64,000 nucleotides of DNA from VXNE01 sp965248075. GTDB taxonomy: Bacteria > Pseudomonadota > Gammaproteobacteria > Pseudomonadales > Azotimanducaceae. Below the pieces are notes generated by a model. The model saw only the letters and a list, made by a program, of their open reading frames with translations. It ran no database searches and had not been told where the DNA came from. The stretch is taken from the NCBI GenBank assembly GCA_965248075.1, contig CBDFIL010000003.1:186001-250000 (forward strand), read 5' to 3'. This document shows, piece by piece, positions 31,587 through 39,765 of this stretch. A program made the position numbers and the translations under genes. Each line of letters starts with the position of its first letter. Positions within the stretch are counted from its first letter, which is position 1.

Positions 31587-32651
31587 TCACGCACGGAATT
31601 CGAACAACGTCACCTCACAGCGTCCGTTGGTCCGCAGCACCGGTCCCCAGGTGCCTGTGCCGGGAGAGACGTACAGATGCATGCCATTGACGTGGTGCGA
31701 GCCGGAGATGCGTTTGTGCATACGCCTGACGATGTACTCGAAGGGAAAGATCTGTCCGCGGTGGGTGTGCCCGGACAACATCAGCTGCGCCCCCCAGTCG
31801 GCGGCGTCCTCCACGCCCTCGGGGCGGTGAAACAGCAGCACGCGATAGCGGTCGGCGCGCGGCGCCAGTCCGGCGAGACCGCGGGCGACGGCATCGCGCG
31901 CGTCCGCGTCGTCGAGCCCGACGAACTGGAAGGGGTCGGCATCCACCGCCTCGTTGCGCAGCACGTGCACGCCGTGATGGGTCAGGTCCGCGAGAATGCG
32001 CTCCGTGTCCTCGTACCGCTCGTGGTTGCCCAGGCTGAAGTAGGCGGGCGCACGCAAGTCCGCAAGCGAGACGAGGTCTGCCCGCCCAACGTACTTCGCG
32101 TCCACCAGGTCTCCCGTGATCAGCACGGCATCGCCGTCCAGCGCGTTGATGCGCCGGACGATGCGGCGCAGGAAACCCGGGCGCCGCGAGCCGATGTGGA
32201 CATCGGAAATCTGCACCAGGCGGCGCCCGCTGAGGTCGCCGTCCACGATGGGTATGCGGCGCACCTTGAGCACCTGCGCGTTGACGAACGCACCCGTACC
32301 GAGTGCCACGATCGCCGCGAGGCCCATCAGGCCCAGCACCCGGTCCTCCGCCAGCGTCAGGAGGGCGACGACTTCGAGCACCAGGACCACCGCGAAGAGC
32401 TGGAAACAGAGCCCCATCCAGGTCAGCGCCGCCGCCCCGATCCAACGCGTTACCGGATTCGGATACACGGACGCACCGATGCGCAGGACGAGCGGCAATA
32501 CCAGCAACACGAGCAACGTCGGCGTGCCGGGCTGCCAGTTCGGGATGAGCCAGCCGATGAGCCGCAGCAGTGGATAGATCAGGAACCCGTAGTAGAAGAC
32601 CAGCGCCGTCGCGAAGATCGCGAGACGTCTCCCGAGCGCCCGCGCCGTCAC
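31587..32651 (-). CDS. Membrane-anchored metallophosphoesterase
   Basis: 354-aa protein with an N-terminal half of four membrane helices (LAIFATALVFYYGFLIYP, LLVLLVLPLVLRIGA, WMGLCFQLFAVVLVLEVVAL, GLMGLAAIVALGTGA) and a C-terminal calcineurin-like phosphoesterase domain with ISDVHIG, ITGDLVDA, LGNHERYED and LSGHTHRGQ. This is the YaeI / YkuE-like arrangement, whose relatives include UDP-2,3-diacylglucosamine and other phosphodiesterases. GTG at 32651 overlaps the stop of the PMI-like gene (GTGA). The substrate is unknown. Confidence 0.87.
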   Translation of the reverse strand: MTARALGRRLAIFATALVFYYGFLIYPLLRLIGWLIPNWQPGTPTLLVLLVLPLVLRIGASVYPNPVTRWIGAAALTWMGLCFQLFAVVLVLEVVALLTLAEDRVLGLMGLAAIVALGTGAFVNAQVLKVRRIPIVDGDLSGRRLVQISDVHIGSRRPGFLRRIVRRINALDGDAVLITGDLVDAKYVGRADLVSLADLRAPAYFSLGNHERYEDTERILADLTHHGVHVLRNEAVDADPFQFVGLDDADARDAVARGLAGLAPRADRYRVLLFHRPEGVEDAADWGAQLMLSGHTHRGQIFPFEYIVRRMHKRISGSHHVNGMHLYVSPGTGTWGPVLRTNGRCEVTLFEFRA

Positions 32652-33532
32652 AGGCCCGGCCCGGCGAACACCGCCTCCCCCGCCACGCAGACAGATTCGG
32701 GCGCCGGAGCCAGAAACGCGCCCTGCAGCCGTTCGCCGCGGATGACGACCGATCCGGCGAGCACGAGGCCGACGACGTACGGCACTCCTGCCGGCACCGA
32801 CACATCGGCCTCCGCGTGCCAGACGCCGAAACCCTCCGCCCCGGCGAGCCGCTCCACTGCCGACCCAAGCGGCTCGGGTACCGCGGATGTCGGCGGGTCC
32901 AGCGAGATTCGACCAACCGCCCGTTCGGTGTCCCAGTGCTCCTGCGTGGCGACTGCCTGGGTCGAGGACAGGACCAGCCGCTCGAACACCGGCGTCTGGA
33001 ACTCGATGACCGAGGCCCCACGCTGCAGGGAGTGTGGTAACCATGGCTCCACCGCGACCACGTCACCGGTAACGAGCGAACGCGTCGCAACAAACGCATC
33101 CACCGCTTCGCGCCCCGTGACACCGCGCTCGTACGCCGCCGCCACGCGGACAAACGCCTGCCGGAACGCATCGTCTCCGAGTTCCCGCCGCAACGCCTGG
33201 TTCATGCCGAGCTGCAGGTTGCCCGGGGCCAGGGCGATGTAGACCTCGCTCTTGACCTCGTGGACCTCCAGGTAGAGGTCGCCCGTGGTGGCGTGCAGTT
33301 CCTTCAGCAGCACGACCTCGGCGATCCCCACCGCCTCGAGGTACTCGGACAGGCGCGCCGAGCGCCCATCCTGGGAGACGCCGCTCTCGCCCCGGGCTTC
33401 CACACCGCTGTACCAGACCTCGTGACCCCACGGCTTTTCGACGGTCACGGGGACCAGTTCGACCGGCCGCTCGAGGTCGAAGCCGCGGACCGCGGATGTT
33501 TGCAGCATGTCCGGTTCTGGCGAGTTCCACAT
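32648..33532 (-). CDS. Mannose-6-phosphate isomerase-like cupin protein
   Basis: ~294-aa cupin-fold protein. The N-terminal part VTVEKPWGHEVWYSG resembles the start of type I phosphomannose isomerases, and LHATTGDLYLEVHEVKSEVYIAL looks like a metal-site strand pair of that family. No full set of PMI catalytic residues could be confirmed, so the activity is uncertain. ATG at 33532 is chosen; the frame extends further but into the divergent ada-alkA gene. It is coupled to the phosphoesterase downstream. Confidence 0.65.
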   Translation of the reverse strand: MWNSPEPDMLQTSAVRGFDLERPVELVPVTVEKPWGHEVWYSGVEARGESGVSQDGRSARLSEYLEAVGIAEVVLLKELHATTGDLYLEVHEVKSEVYIALAPGNLQLGMNQALRRELGDDAFRQAFVRVAAAYERGVTGREAVDAFVATRSLVTGDVVAVEPWLPHSLQRGASVIEFQTPVFERLVLSSTQAVATQEHWDTERAVGRISLDPPTSAVPEPLGSAVERLAGAEGFGVWHAEADVSVPAGVPYVVGLVLAGSVVIRGERLQGAFLAPAPESVCVAGEAVFAGPGL

Positions 33533-33581
33533 CACACGGGGGATTATAGTGGGCGCTTCGAGCTCGCAGGCGCGCCTATTC

Positions 33582-35066
33582 GTGAACACCGAGACGACCC
33601 GGACCGTGTTACCCGCCGAGGACGTCTGCCGCCGCGCGCGCCTGGCCCGGGATCCCCGCTTCGACGGACGCTTCGTAGTCGGGGTGCTGACGACGGGCGT
33701 ATTCTGCCGGCCGGCGTGTCCAGCGCCGCAAGCCGCGCAAGACAACGTGCGCTACTTCGCGACATCGGCCGCCGCCCTGCATGCGGGCTATCGCCCGTGT
33801 CTGCGCTGTCGACCGGAACGAACGCAGCTGCCCGCCTGGACCGTCGGCAGCGAGACGGTCATCGAAGCCCTGCGGTCCATCGAGGAGGGATTCCTGGATC
33901 ATCGACCCGTGCGGGCCCTCGCGCATCGCCTCGGCATCGGGGAACGCCACCTGAACCGGCTCTTCATGCGCGAACTAGACGCGACGCCCCGGGCGCTCGC
34001 CCGGATGCAGCGCATCGCGACCGCGAAACGTCTGCTGGACGACACCGATCTACCCATCTCCGACGTGGCCCTCTGCGCGGGTTACGGCAGCCTGCGCCGC
34101 TGCAACGACGAACTGCGGCGTGTCTTCGGCCGGGCGCCGCGCGAGTTGCGCCGGGGCGGTCCGGCGTCATGCGCTCCCGGCGCCCGGCTCCGCTTGCCGG
34201 TCCGCGGACCGTGGAACGCGGACTGGATGTTTCCGTTCCTCGCCCGCCGTAGCATCACCGCGCTCGAGGACGTGTCAGAGCAGACGTATACACGCCGTCT
34301 GGATGGCGGGGAAATTTCCGTGACGTTCGCGCAGGACGCGCTGCATTTGAGTTTGCCGGCCGCCCTGCTGCGATCCGCGGCGGCGCTCGTTGCGCAGGTA
34401 CGCCGGGTGTTCGACCTCGACGCGGATCCGGCAGCCATCGACGCCCACCTCCGGCAGGACCCGGACCTGGCGCCGGCAGTGCGGGTGGCGCCGGGCATCC
34501 GCGTCCCGGGTGTGTGGGACCCCTTCGAGGGCGCGGTGAAGGCGATCCTCGGGCAGCAGGTCACCGTGGACCGTGCCGTCGTACTCGCCACGCGACTCGT
34601 CGACCGGTACGGAGACGGCGCCTTCCCGACGCCGGAAGCGCTCGTCGATGCGGAAGTCGCCTCCATCGGGATGCCGGGCGCGCGCGGACGCGCGGTGCGG
34701 GGACTTGCGCGTGCTGTCCTCGACCGAGGCGAAGCCTTCCTCACCGAGGCCGAGACTCTACGCGGCTACCTCGTCAAGATCGATGGCATCGGCCCGTGGA
34801 CGGCCGAGTACATCGCCATGCGCGTGGCTCGGGACCCGGATGCCTTCCCCGCGTCCGACCGCGCGGTGATGAACGCGCTCGGCAGCACGGCACGCGAGGC
34901 CGAGGCGCGATCCCGTCCGTGGCGACCCTGGCGCGCCTACGCCGTGATGTATCTTTGGCACACGCTGGCACTGGCCGACGCGGCCTCGCGAGCGGGGCCG
35001 TCCGCGCAGACTCGCCCCGTCGCGCAAGCCACGGAGAAAGCTCAACACCCCACGCCGGAGGCATGA
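33582..35066 (+). CDS. Ada-type regulator fused to AlkA-like 3-methyladenine DNA glycosylase
   Basis: ~494-aa three-part DNA-repair protein. The N-terminal Ada methylphosphotriester domain has the four zinc Cys (TTGVFCRPACPAPQ and YRPCLRCRPER), the first being the methyl acceptor. An AraC-type HTH region follows (ALAHRLGIGERHLNRLF, LPISDVALCAGYGSLRRCND). The C-terminal half is AlkA-like: an N-terminal TBP-like fold, then the HhH glycosylase (AILGQQVTVDRAV, KIDGIGPWTAEYIAMRV with catalytic Asp in AFPASDRAV). It should sense methylated DNA, activate transcription and excise alkylated bases. The start is uncertain: GTG at 33582 or GTG at 33549, neither with a good Shine-Dalgarno sequence. It is followed directly by ogt. 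Confidence 0.92.
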   Translation: MNTETTRTVLPAEDVCRRARLARDPRFDGRFVVGVLTTGVFCRPACPAPQAAQDNVRYFATSAAALHAGYRPCLRCRPERTQLPAWTVGSETVIEALRSIEEGFLDHRPVRALAHRLGIGERHLNRLFMRELDATPRALARMQRIATAKRLLDDTDLPISDVALCAGYGSLRRCNDELRRVFGRAPRELRRGGPASCAPGARLRLPVRGPWNADWMFPFLARRSITALEDVSEQTYTRRLDGGEISVTFAQDALHLSLPAALLRSAAALVAQVRRVFDLDADPAAIDAHLRQDPDLAPAVRVAPGIRVPGVWDPFEGAVKAILGQQVTVDRAVVLATRLVDRYGDGAFPTPEALVDAEVASIGMPGARGRAVRGLARAVLDRGEAFLTEAETLRGYLVKIDGIGPWTAEYIAMRVARDPDAFPASDRAVMNALGSTAREAEARSRPWRPWRAYAVMYLWHTLALADAASRAGPSAQTRPVAQATEKAQHPTPEA

Positions 35067-35067
35067 C

Positions 35068-35592
35068 CTGTACTACACGTTCACACCCAGTCCCATCGGT
35101 CCGCTGCTGCTGGCCGGACATGCCCGGGCGCTCGCGGTGATCGACTTTCCGGGCGGCGACAAGGCCCGCGGCCCGGATCCTTCCTGGACACGCGACGATG
35201 CGCCCTTCGAAGAGGTGGCGCGGCAGTTGCGTGAGTATTTCGATGGCGCCCGGCGCCGCTTCGACCTCGACCTCGAGCCGAGCGGAACGGTCTTCCAGCG
35301 GGCGGTCCTCGACGCGCTGCAGACCATCCCCTACGGTGAAACGCGTTCGTACGCCGACATCGCGCTGCAGATCGGTCGACCACGCGCCGTGCGGGCGGTC
35401 GGCGCGGCGAACGGACGCAACCCCCTGCCCATCGTCATTCCCTGTCATCGGGTCATCGGCAAGGACCGCAGTCTGACGGGTTTCGGCGGCGGCCTCGAGA
35501 CGAAACGCTATCTGCTCGATCTCGAGGCCGGGGTCCGCGACCTTCCGACCCACGCGGGCACTTCCAATACGGCACTCGAAGCACACCCATGA
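35068..35592 (+). CDS. ogt: Methylated-DNA-[protein]-cysteine S-methyltransferase (start anomalous)
   Basis: 174-aa suicide enzyme removing O6-methyl groups from guanine. The active-site motif is LPIVIPCHRVIGKD, preceded by the HTH region GETRSYADIALQIGRPRAVRAVG. The conserved N terminus (YYTFTPSPIGPLLLAG) is in frame only from CTG at 35068. GGAGG lies 6 nt before this CTG. The ATG overlapping the ada-alkA stop (35063) is in the wrong frame and would fit if a single base were inserted between 35067 and 35070 (giving MTLYYTF). So either CTG initiates or there is a 1-nt deletion. A GTG at 35137 would drop ~23 conserved residues. Confidence 0.88.
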   Translation: MYYTFTPSPIGPLLLAGHARALAVIDFPGGDKARGPDPSWTRDDAPFEEVARQLREYFDGARRRFDLDLEPSGTVFQRAVLDALQTIPYGETRSYADIALQIGRPRAVRAVGAANGRNPLPIVIPCHRVIGKDRSLTGFGGGLETKRYLLDLEAGVRDLPTHAGTSNTALEAHP

Positions 35593-36878
35593 GAAGACCC
35601 CCGAGTCGCGTCCTGCGCCGGTCCCGCCGGCTGTCCCGGCGTCTCGCGGCCGACATCGCCGTGCCGCTGACCCTCGGGCTCGGCCTCGCCGGGTGCACGC
35701 CACCCGAGCCGACGCTCACGGAGCAGGCCGGCGCGCTTGCGCAACGCCACCTGATCGTCGACACGCACATCGACTTCCCCATCCGCCGTCACTTCCTGCC
35801 AGACGGGGCACGGCCGCTGCAGTCCACGGGGCAGTTCGACCATCCGCGCGCCCTGCAAGGCGGCCTGAACGTCGCCTTCATGTCCATCTTCACGCCGGCG
35901 AGCACGGCCATGGATGGGACCTCGAAGGAACTCGCGGACAGCCTGATCGATGCGATGGGAACGATCGCGGGCGCGATGCCCGACCGGTTCGGGATCGCGT
36001 CCTGTTCGGCGGACGTCGATGTCCTGCGACGAGCGGGTCGGCTGGCACTCGCCCTCGGCATGGAGAACGGCAGTCCGCTCGGCGACGACGCGGAGCACCT
36101 CGACCACTTCGTCGCCCGCGGCATCTCCTACGTCGGGCTCACCCATTCGCAGTCCAATGCGTTCTCGGACTCGAGCTACGATCTCAACGAGCCCTGGGCC
36201 GGCCTCTCGCCGCTGGGCCGGCAGACCGTGCGGGCACTGAACGAGCGCGGCATCATGGTCGATGTCTCGCACCTGTCCGACAACGCCTTCTGGCAGGTAC
36301 TCGAAGAGACCCGGGTACCGATCGTGGCCTCGCACTCCTCGCTCAGACACTTCATCCCCGGATTTCACCGCAACATGAGCGACGAGATGGTCGAAGCGGT
36401 CGGCGCCCAGGGCGGCGTCGTGCAGATCAACTTCGGCAGCGACTTCGTGTCCCGCGCCGCGCAGGACTGGGCAATGACCCGCCGCGCGGCGTCCGAGGAG
36501 GCGTTCGGCGACGCGCCGCCCGACATGGAAAGCCGCCGCGCTTTCGATGCGCAGTATCGCGAGAGTCACCCGTATCCCTTCGCCGACCTGAACGTCGTGC
36601 TCGACCACATCGATCGCGTGGTCGCGCTCGCCGGGATCGACCACGCCGGCCTGGGCTCGGACTTCGACGGCGTGGGCGACACGCTCCCGATCGGCCTGAA
36701 GGATGTTTCCGACTACCCCAACCTGGTCGAGGGGCTGCTGGAGCGGGGCTACGCGGCAGACGCGATCGCAAGGATCCTCGGCGGCAATCTCATGCGCGTG
36801 TGGCGCGCCGTGGAAGAGCACGCCGCCGCACGCGGCAACCCGCCCTCGTGCACACAGGACGACGGCCTCAGCGACTGA
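35589..36878 (+). CDS. Lipoprotein membrane dipeptidase, M19 family
   Basis: 429-aa zinc dipeptidase of the renal-dipeptidase family, probably anchored as a lipoprotein (LGLGLAGCTPPEP near residues 30-42, after a very basic N terminus). Metal and active-site stretches are VDTHIDFPIRR, ALGMENGSPLG, MVDVSHLSDN, VASHSSLR and AGLGSDFDGVGDT. It acts on dipeptides, possibly in the periplasm or outer membrane. The ATG overlaps the ogt stop. The last 11 bp overlap the convergent syd gene. Confidence 0.92.
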   Translation: MRRPPSRVLRRSRRLSRRLAADIAVPLTLGLGLAGCTPPEPTLTEQAGALAQRHLIVDTHIDFPIRRHFLPDGARPLQSTGQFDHPRALQGGLNVAFMSIFTPASTAMDGTSKELADSLIDAMGTIAGAMPDRFGIASCSADVDVLRRAGRLALALGMENGSPLGDDAEHLDHFVARGISYVGLTHSQSNAFSDSSYDLNEPWAGLSPLGRQTVRALNERGIMVDVSHLSDNAFWQVLEETRVPIVASHSSLRHFIPGFHRNMSDEMVEAVGAQGGVVQINFGSDFVSRAAQDWAMTRRAASEEAFGDAPPDMESRRAFDAQYRESHPYPFADLNVVLDHIDRVVALAGIDHAGLGSDFDGVGDTLPIGLKDVSDYPNLVEGLLERGYAADAIARILGGNLMRVWRAVEEHAAARGNPPSCTQDDGLSD

Positions 36879-37461
36879 GTTCCGTCCGCTCGGGATGCAG
36901 GAAGGGCGACCTCGGCTCCAGCGTGCCCAGAAACGCGTCGAGGGAGTCTGCCACCGTCCGGATCGGCTTGTAGCCCGGCCGCTCGAGCAGGATGCGGCCC
37001 GTGTCGTTTTCCACGGAGAGAAACAGTTCCGAGTCATTCTCGGTGCAGGCAAAGAACACGCTGAAGGAGGCGCGCGCCCGGCGTTTCGCCAAGGAGTGAC
37101 CGATCAGATTCTCGACGAGCCGCCGGCCATCGGCCTCGTTCCAGAGAAACAGGAGACTCACGTGCCCCTCCGGAGCTTCGGCTTCCAGTCCGCCGGACCA
37201 GTACGAGCCGTAATAGGCCTTGATGTCCGGATGGATGTCGGTTTCCAGCGCGTTCTCGAGACCGGCGAAGTCGTTCGCGTAGCGCCGCGCGACGGGCTGC
37301 CAGCGCACTACCTCGATGCCATCCCGGCGTACCGCTGGATCCCCCAACTCGCAGGGCGAACGCCAGTCGGCATCGAAGACCTCGTAGAGGTCCGGAAACG
37401 CTTCCAGGTAGCGCGAGACGAATCGCGCGAGCGTATCGGTCACGTCGGACAAGGCGAGCAC
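36868..37461 (-). CDS. syd: SecY-interacting protein Syd
   Basis: ~197-aa cytosolic protein. It matches E. coli Syd in spacing and motifs: VRWQPVARR, DIHPDIKAYYGSYWSG, LLFLWNEADGRRLVENLIGH and a C-terminal LDAFLGTLEP. Syd binds the SecY loops and may check for unassembled SecYEG. GTG at 37461 has GAGGGG about 7 nt upstream; GTG at 37443 (VTDTLARFVSRYLEAF) is also plausible. It is convergent with the dipeptidase gene. Confidence 0.85.
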   Translation of the reverse strand: MLALSDVTDTLARFVSRYLEAFPDLYEVFDADWRSPCELGDPAVRRDGIEVVRWQPVARRYANDFAGLENALETDIHPDIKAYYGSYWSGGLEAEAPEGHVSLLFLWNEADGRRLVENLIGHSLAKRRARASFSVFFACTENDSELFLSVENDTGRILLERPGYKPIRTVADSLDAFLGTLEPRSPFLHPERTELSR

Positions 37462-37550
37462 CCCCAAGCCCCTCGGAGGCGGATGCTACCAAGTTCGCGG
37501 GCGCAGTCCCTGCACGTCCGACAGGGCAGGACGGCCTCGGCGGCGTTCCG

Positions 37551-38015
37551 TCATCGCTCCTTCGCCGGCCTGTCCCCGCGGCGCCACCGGGGGCCGCGCA
37601 GGGCTTCGGCAAGGAAGCGGCGTTCCTCCGGCGTCAGCCGTACCACCATCGTCGCGAACATCTCGTGACTGCCGGCCTGGCTCGCCTCCAGCCGTCCCCG
37701 GAACTCCGCGAGGGCCCGGCGCAAGTCCTCTTCATCGAACGGGTCGGCGCGCACCGCCTCGACGATCTGTCCCTGGGCCCCTCTGACCCCCCGCAAGGAG
37801 GCCCGAAACTCGCGCCGCCGGTCCCGCAGGTCCGCCATGACCTCGCGACGCCGGTCCTCCTCGAGAAAGCGGACGAGCCGGGTCACTCCCACCATGGAAT
37901 CGAATCCGGGCGCGGGCGCGATACCCCGTGTCATGCGACCCGCAACGAAGCCGGCCAATGCGAGATTGACGACCACCGACACCACGAGCGCGGCGATCAG
38001 CCACTTATTCCTCAT
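37551..38015 (-). CDS. Periplasmic Spy/CpxP-like metal-sensor protein
   Basis: 154-aa protein with an N-terminal membrane anchor (LIAALVVSVVVNLALAGFVAG) and a long charged all-helical region containing RRREVMADLRDRRREF and RLTPEERRFLAEALRGPR. This is the pattern of the periplasmic heavy-metal-resistance sensors (CnrX/ZraP/Spy-like). It is the last gene of the ECF sigma operon and overlaps the anti-sigma-like gene by 11 bp, so it may modulate release of the sigma factor. No clear metal-ligand cluster is visible. Confidence 0.75.
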   Translation of the reverse strand: MRNKWLIAALVVSVVVNLALAGFVAGRMTRGIAPAPGFDSMVGVTRLVRFLEEDRRREVMADLRDRRREFRASLRGVRGAQGQIVEAVRADPFDEEDLRRALAEFRGRLEASQAGSHEMFATMVVRLTPEERRFLAEALRGPRWRRGDRPAKER

Positions 38016-38463
38016 CCACTCCCCCTGCCCTCTGCGGGCTGTCGTCGGTCACGGCCAGTTCGTCCTCGAACACCGAGGAAAAAGCCAACACGGAAACGGC
38101 GTCCTCGAAGGCATCCTCCGAGGGGTCGTCCGGCGTCGGCCAGGTGAAACCCAACGTGAATCCGAGCGCGAGCGGCGCGACCGCTGCCCCGATCGGCCGC
38201 CACAGCGCACCGCCGAACCACCAGGCCATGACCGGTGGTCGCGCCGTTTCGACATGAGCAAGTATCCGCGCCTTCAGACCGAGCGCCGGCGGCGCCGGCA
38301 AGCACTCCTCGAGCATCGCCTCGAAGGCGCGCGTCTTCTCCATTTCCACACGTCCCGCGGCCGTCCGCGCGACCCCGCGCGCCGCATCCCGCAGCTTCGC
38401 GGGCCAGCGTTCCAGGTCCGCACCGTGGCGGTCCAGGTACCCTGCGAATTCTCCAGGCGTCAT
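38005..38463 (-). CDS. Putative anti-sigma factor, single-pass membrane protein
   Basis: 152-aa protein with a cytoplasmic N-terminal helical part (MTPGEFAGYLDRHGADLERW), one transmembrane segment at about 87-107 (LWRPIGAAVAPLALGFTLGF) and an acidic periplasmic tail (TPDDPSEDAFEDAVSVLAFS). Position directly after an ECF sigma gene and before a Spy-like gene makes an anti-sigma role likely. No zinc HxxxCxxC motif is present. Function is inferred from context. Confidence 0.75.
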   Translation of the reverse strand: MTPGEFAGYLDRHGADLERWPAKLRDAARGVARTAAGRVEMEKTRAFEAMLEECLPAPPALGLKARILAHVETARPPVMAWWFGGALWRPIGAAVAPLALGFTLGFTWPTPDDPSEDAFEDAVSVLAFSSVFEDELAVTDDSPQRAGGVDEE

Positions 38464-38509
38464 TGCGCACCTCCCGTTCGCTCATCTCCCGCCGGGCGTG
38501 ACACGACGT

Positions 38510-39067
38510 TCATGCCCGCCCATCCACTTCGTGGAAATCGCGCAGTTGCTGCTTGAGACCCCGTCGAGCCCGGGCCAGAAGCGATTCCAGCGCATCCACG
38601 GAGACCTCCAGGGCCAGCGCCGCGTCGCGGTTCGACCAACCCTGCAGCTGGCAGAGCACCAACGCGGAGCGCTGTCGCTCCGGCAACGCGGCCACGGCCG
38701 TGCGAACGGCACGCCGTCGCTCCTCGGCCAAGGCAGTGGTCGCTCCGTCCGGGGTCTCGTCCGCGAGCGTTTCCAACGCGCCATCCGCGGTCTCCCTGTG
38801 CTTGCGGAACGCATCGATACACAGGTTGTGCGCGATCCGGTAGAGCCAGGTGGAGACCTGCACGCGCCCCGGCCGGTACGTATTCGCGCGCTGCCACACC
38901 CGCAGGAATGCCTCCTGGGCGATGTCCTCGGCGTCGGCGCGATTGTCCGTCATGCGGAACGCGTATGCCTGGATGCCCGGCAGGTGACGGTCCAGCAGGA
39001 GACCGAACGCCTCCCGATTACCGGACCGAACCTCCCGCATCAGCGCCTCGTCGGAGGGTTCCGGCAA
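38510..39067 (-). CDS. ECF-family RNA polymerase sigma factor
   Basis: 185-aa sigma factor. Region 2 runs from EAFGLLLDRHLPGIQAYAFR to QEAFLRVWQRANTYRPGRVQ with STWLYRIAHNLCIDAFRKHR. Region 4 is LPERQRSALVLCQLQGWSNR followed by the recognition helix around VSVDALESLLARARRGLKQQ. Start TTG at 39067 gives the normal N terminus (the EPSDEALMREVRSGN block); ATG at 39040 is an alternative. It is sandwiched between an EF-hand protein and an anti-sigma-like gene. Target promoters unknown. Confidence 0.93.
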   Translation of the reverse strand: MPEPSDEALMREVRSGNREAFGLLLDRHLPGIQAYAFRMTDNRADAEDIAQEAFLRVWQRANTYRPGRVQVSTWLYRIAHNLCIDAFRKHRETADGALETLADETPDGATTALAEERRRAVRTAVAALPERQRSALVLCQLQGWSNRDAALALEVSVDALESLLARARRGLKQQLRDFHEVDGRA

Positions 39068-39071
39068 GCGA

Positions 39072-39716
39072 CTACCCGTCTGCCTCGCTGTGCCACCGGG
39101 AGCCCCGCTTGCCGCCGGCGCGCAACTCGCGGCGCGTCACCCGACCATCGCCGTCCGCATCGAGCGCCTTCAGGCGCGCGAGGCCCGGCGGGAACTCGCC
39201 AGGTTCGAGCACGCCATCCTCGTTGGCATCGAGGCGCACGAACATGCGCTGACGGAACAGGGCCTGTGCGGCCTGCGGCAGCGCGCGCCACTCTTCCTTC
39301 GTCAGACGGCCGTCGCCGTCGGCATCGGCCGCGTCGAACACCGCCTCGTCGGCCAGCCCGAATCCGCCCGGTCCGCGTCCTGGCCGGCGGGCGCCCGCAT
39401 GCTCACGTCGCCCGCCTTTGCGTCGGTCACCGTCGCGATCTCCGTGTCGCTCGCCGCGCCCCTGCCGACGCTCCGGTCCACCGATTCGCCCCGCGGCGAA
39501 TTCCTCGGGCGTCACCTTGCCGTCGCCGTCCGCGTCGACCCGCGCGAAGCGTCGCGCGGCGCGGGCCTCCATCGCCTCGATGCGCATGCCACGTTCAGCT
39601 TTGGGGGACACGCCACCGGCCGAGGGCGCCGGGGTCGATTCTTCCGCACCCGTCTCTCCGCCTACCGCGGAGAAACAGGCCACGGCCAACCCCAGGGACA
39701 GTAACTTCAACTTCAT
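39072..39716 (-). CDS. Exported EF-hand calcium-binding protein
   Basis: 214-aa protein with a signal peptide (MKLKLLSLGLAVACFSAVGG) and four EF-hand loops: DADGDGKVTPEEF, DADGDGRLTKEEW, DANEDGVLEPGEF and DADGDGRVTRREL. A Gly/Arg-rich spacer separates the first from the rest. It should bind Ca2+ in the periplasm. The operon order EF-hand, ECF sigma, anti-sigma, Spy-like suggests it could be an input or output of that sigma system. It starts the operon; the 49 bp upstream separate it from mtnA. Confidence 0.9.
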   Translation of the reverse strand: MKLKLLSLGLAVACFSAVGGETGAEESTPAPSAGGVSPKAERGMRIEAMEARAARRFARVDADGDGKVTPEEFAAGRIGGPERRQGRGERHGDRDGDRRKGGRREHAGARRPGRGPGGFGLADEAVFDAADADGDGRLTKEEWRALPQAAQALFRQRMFVRLDANEDGVLEPGEFPPGLARLKALDADGDGRVTRRELRAGGKRGSRWHSEADG

Positions 39717-39765
39717 GTCGATCCTCCGTTCCGTACTCGACTCCCTCCCCTGTACGGTCGAAGCG

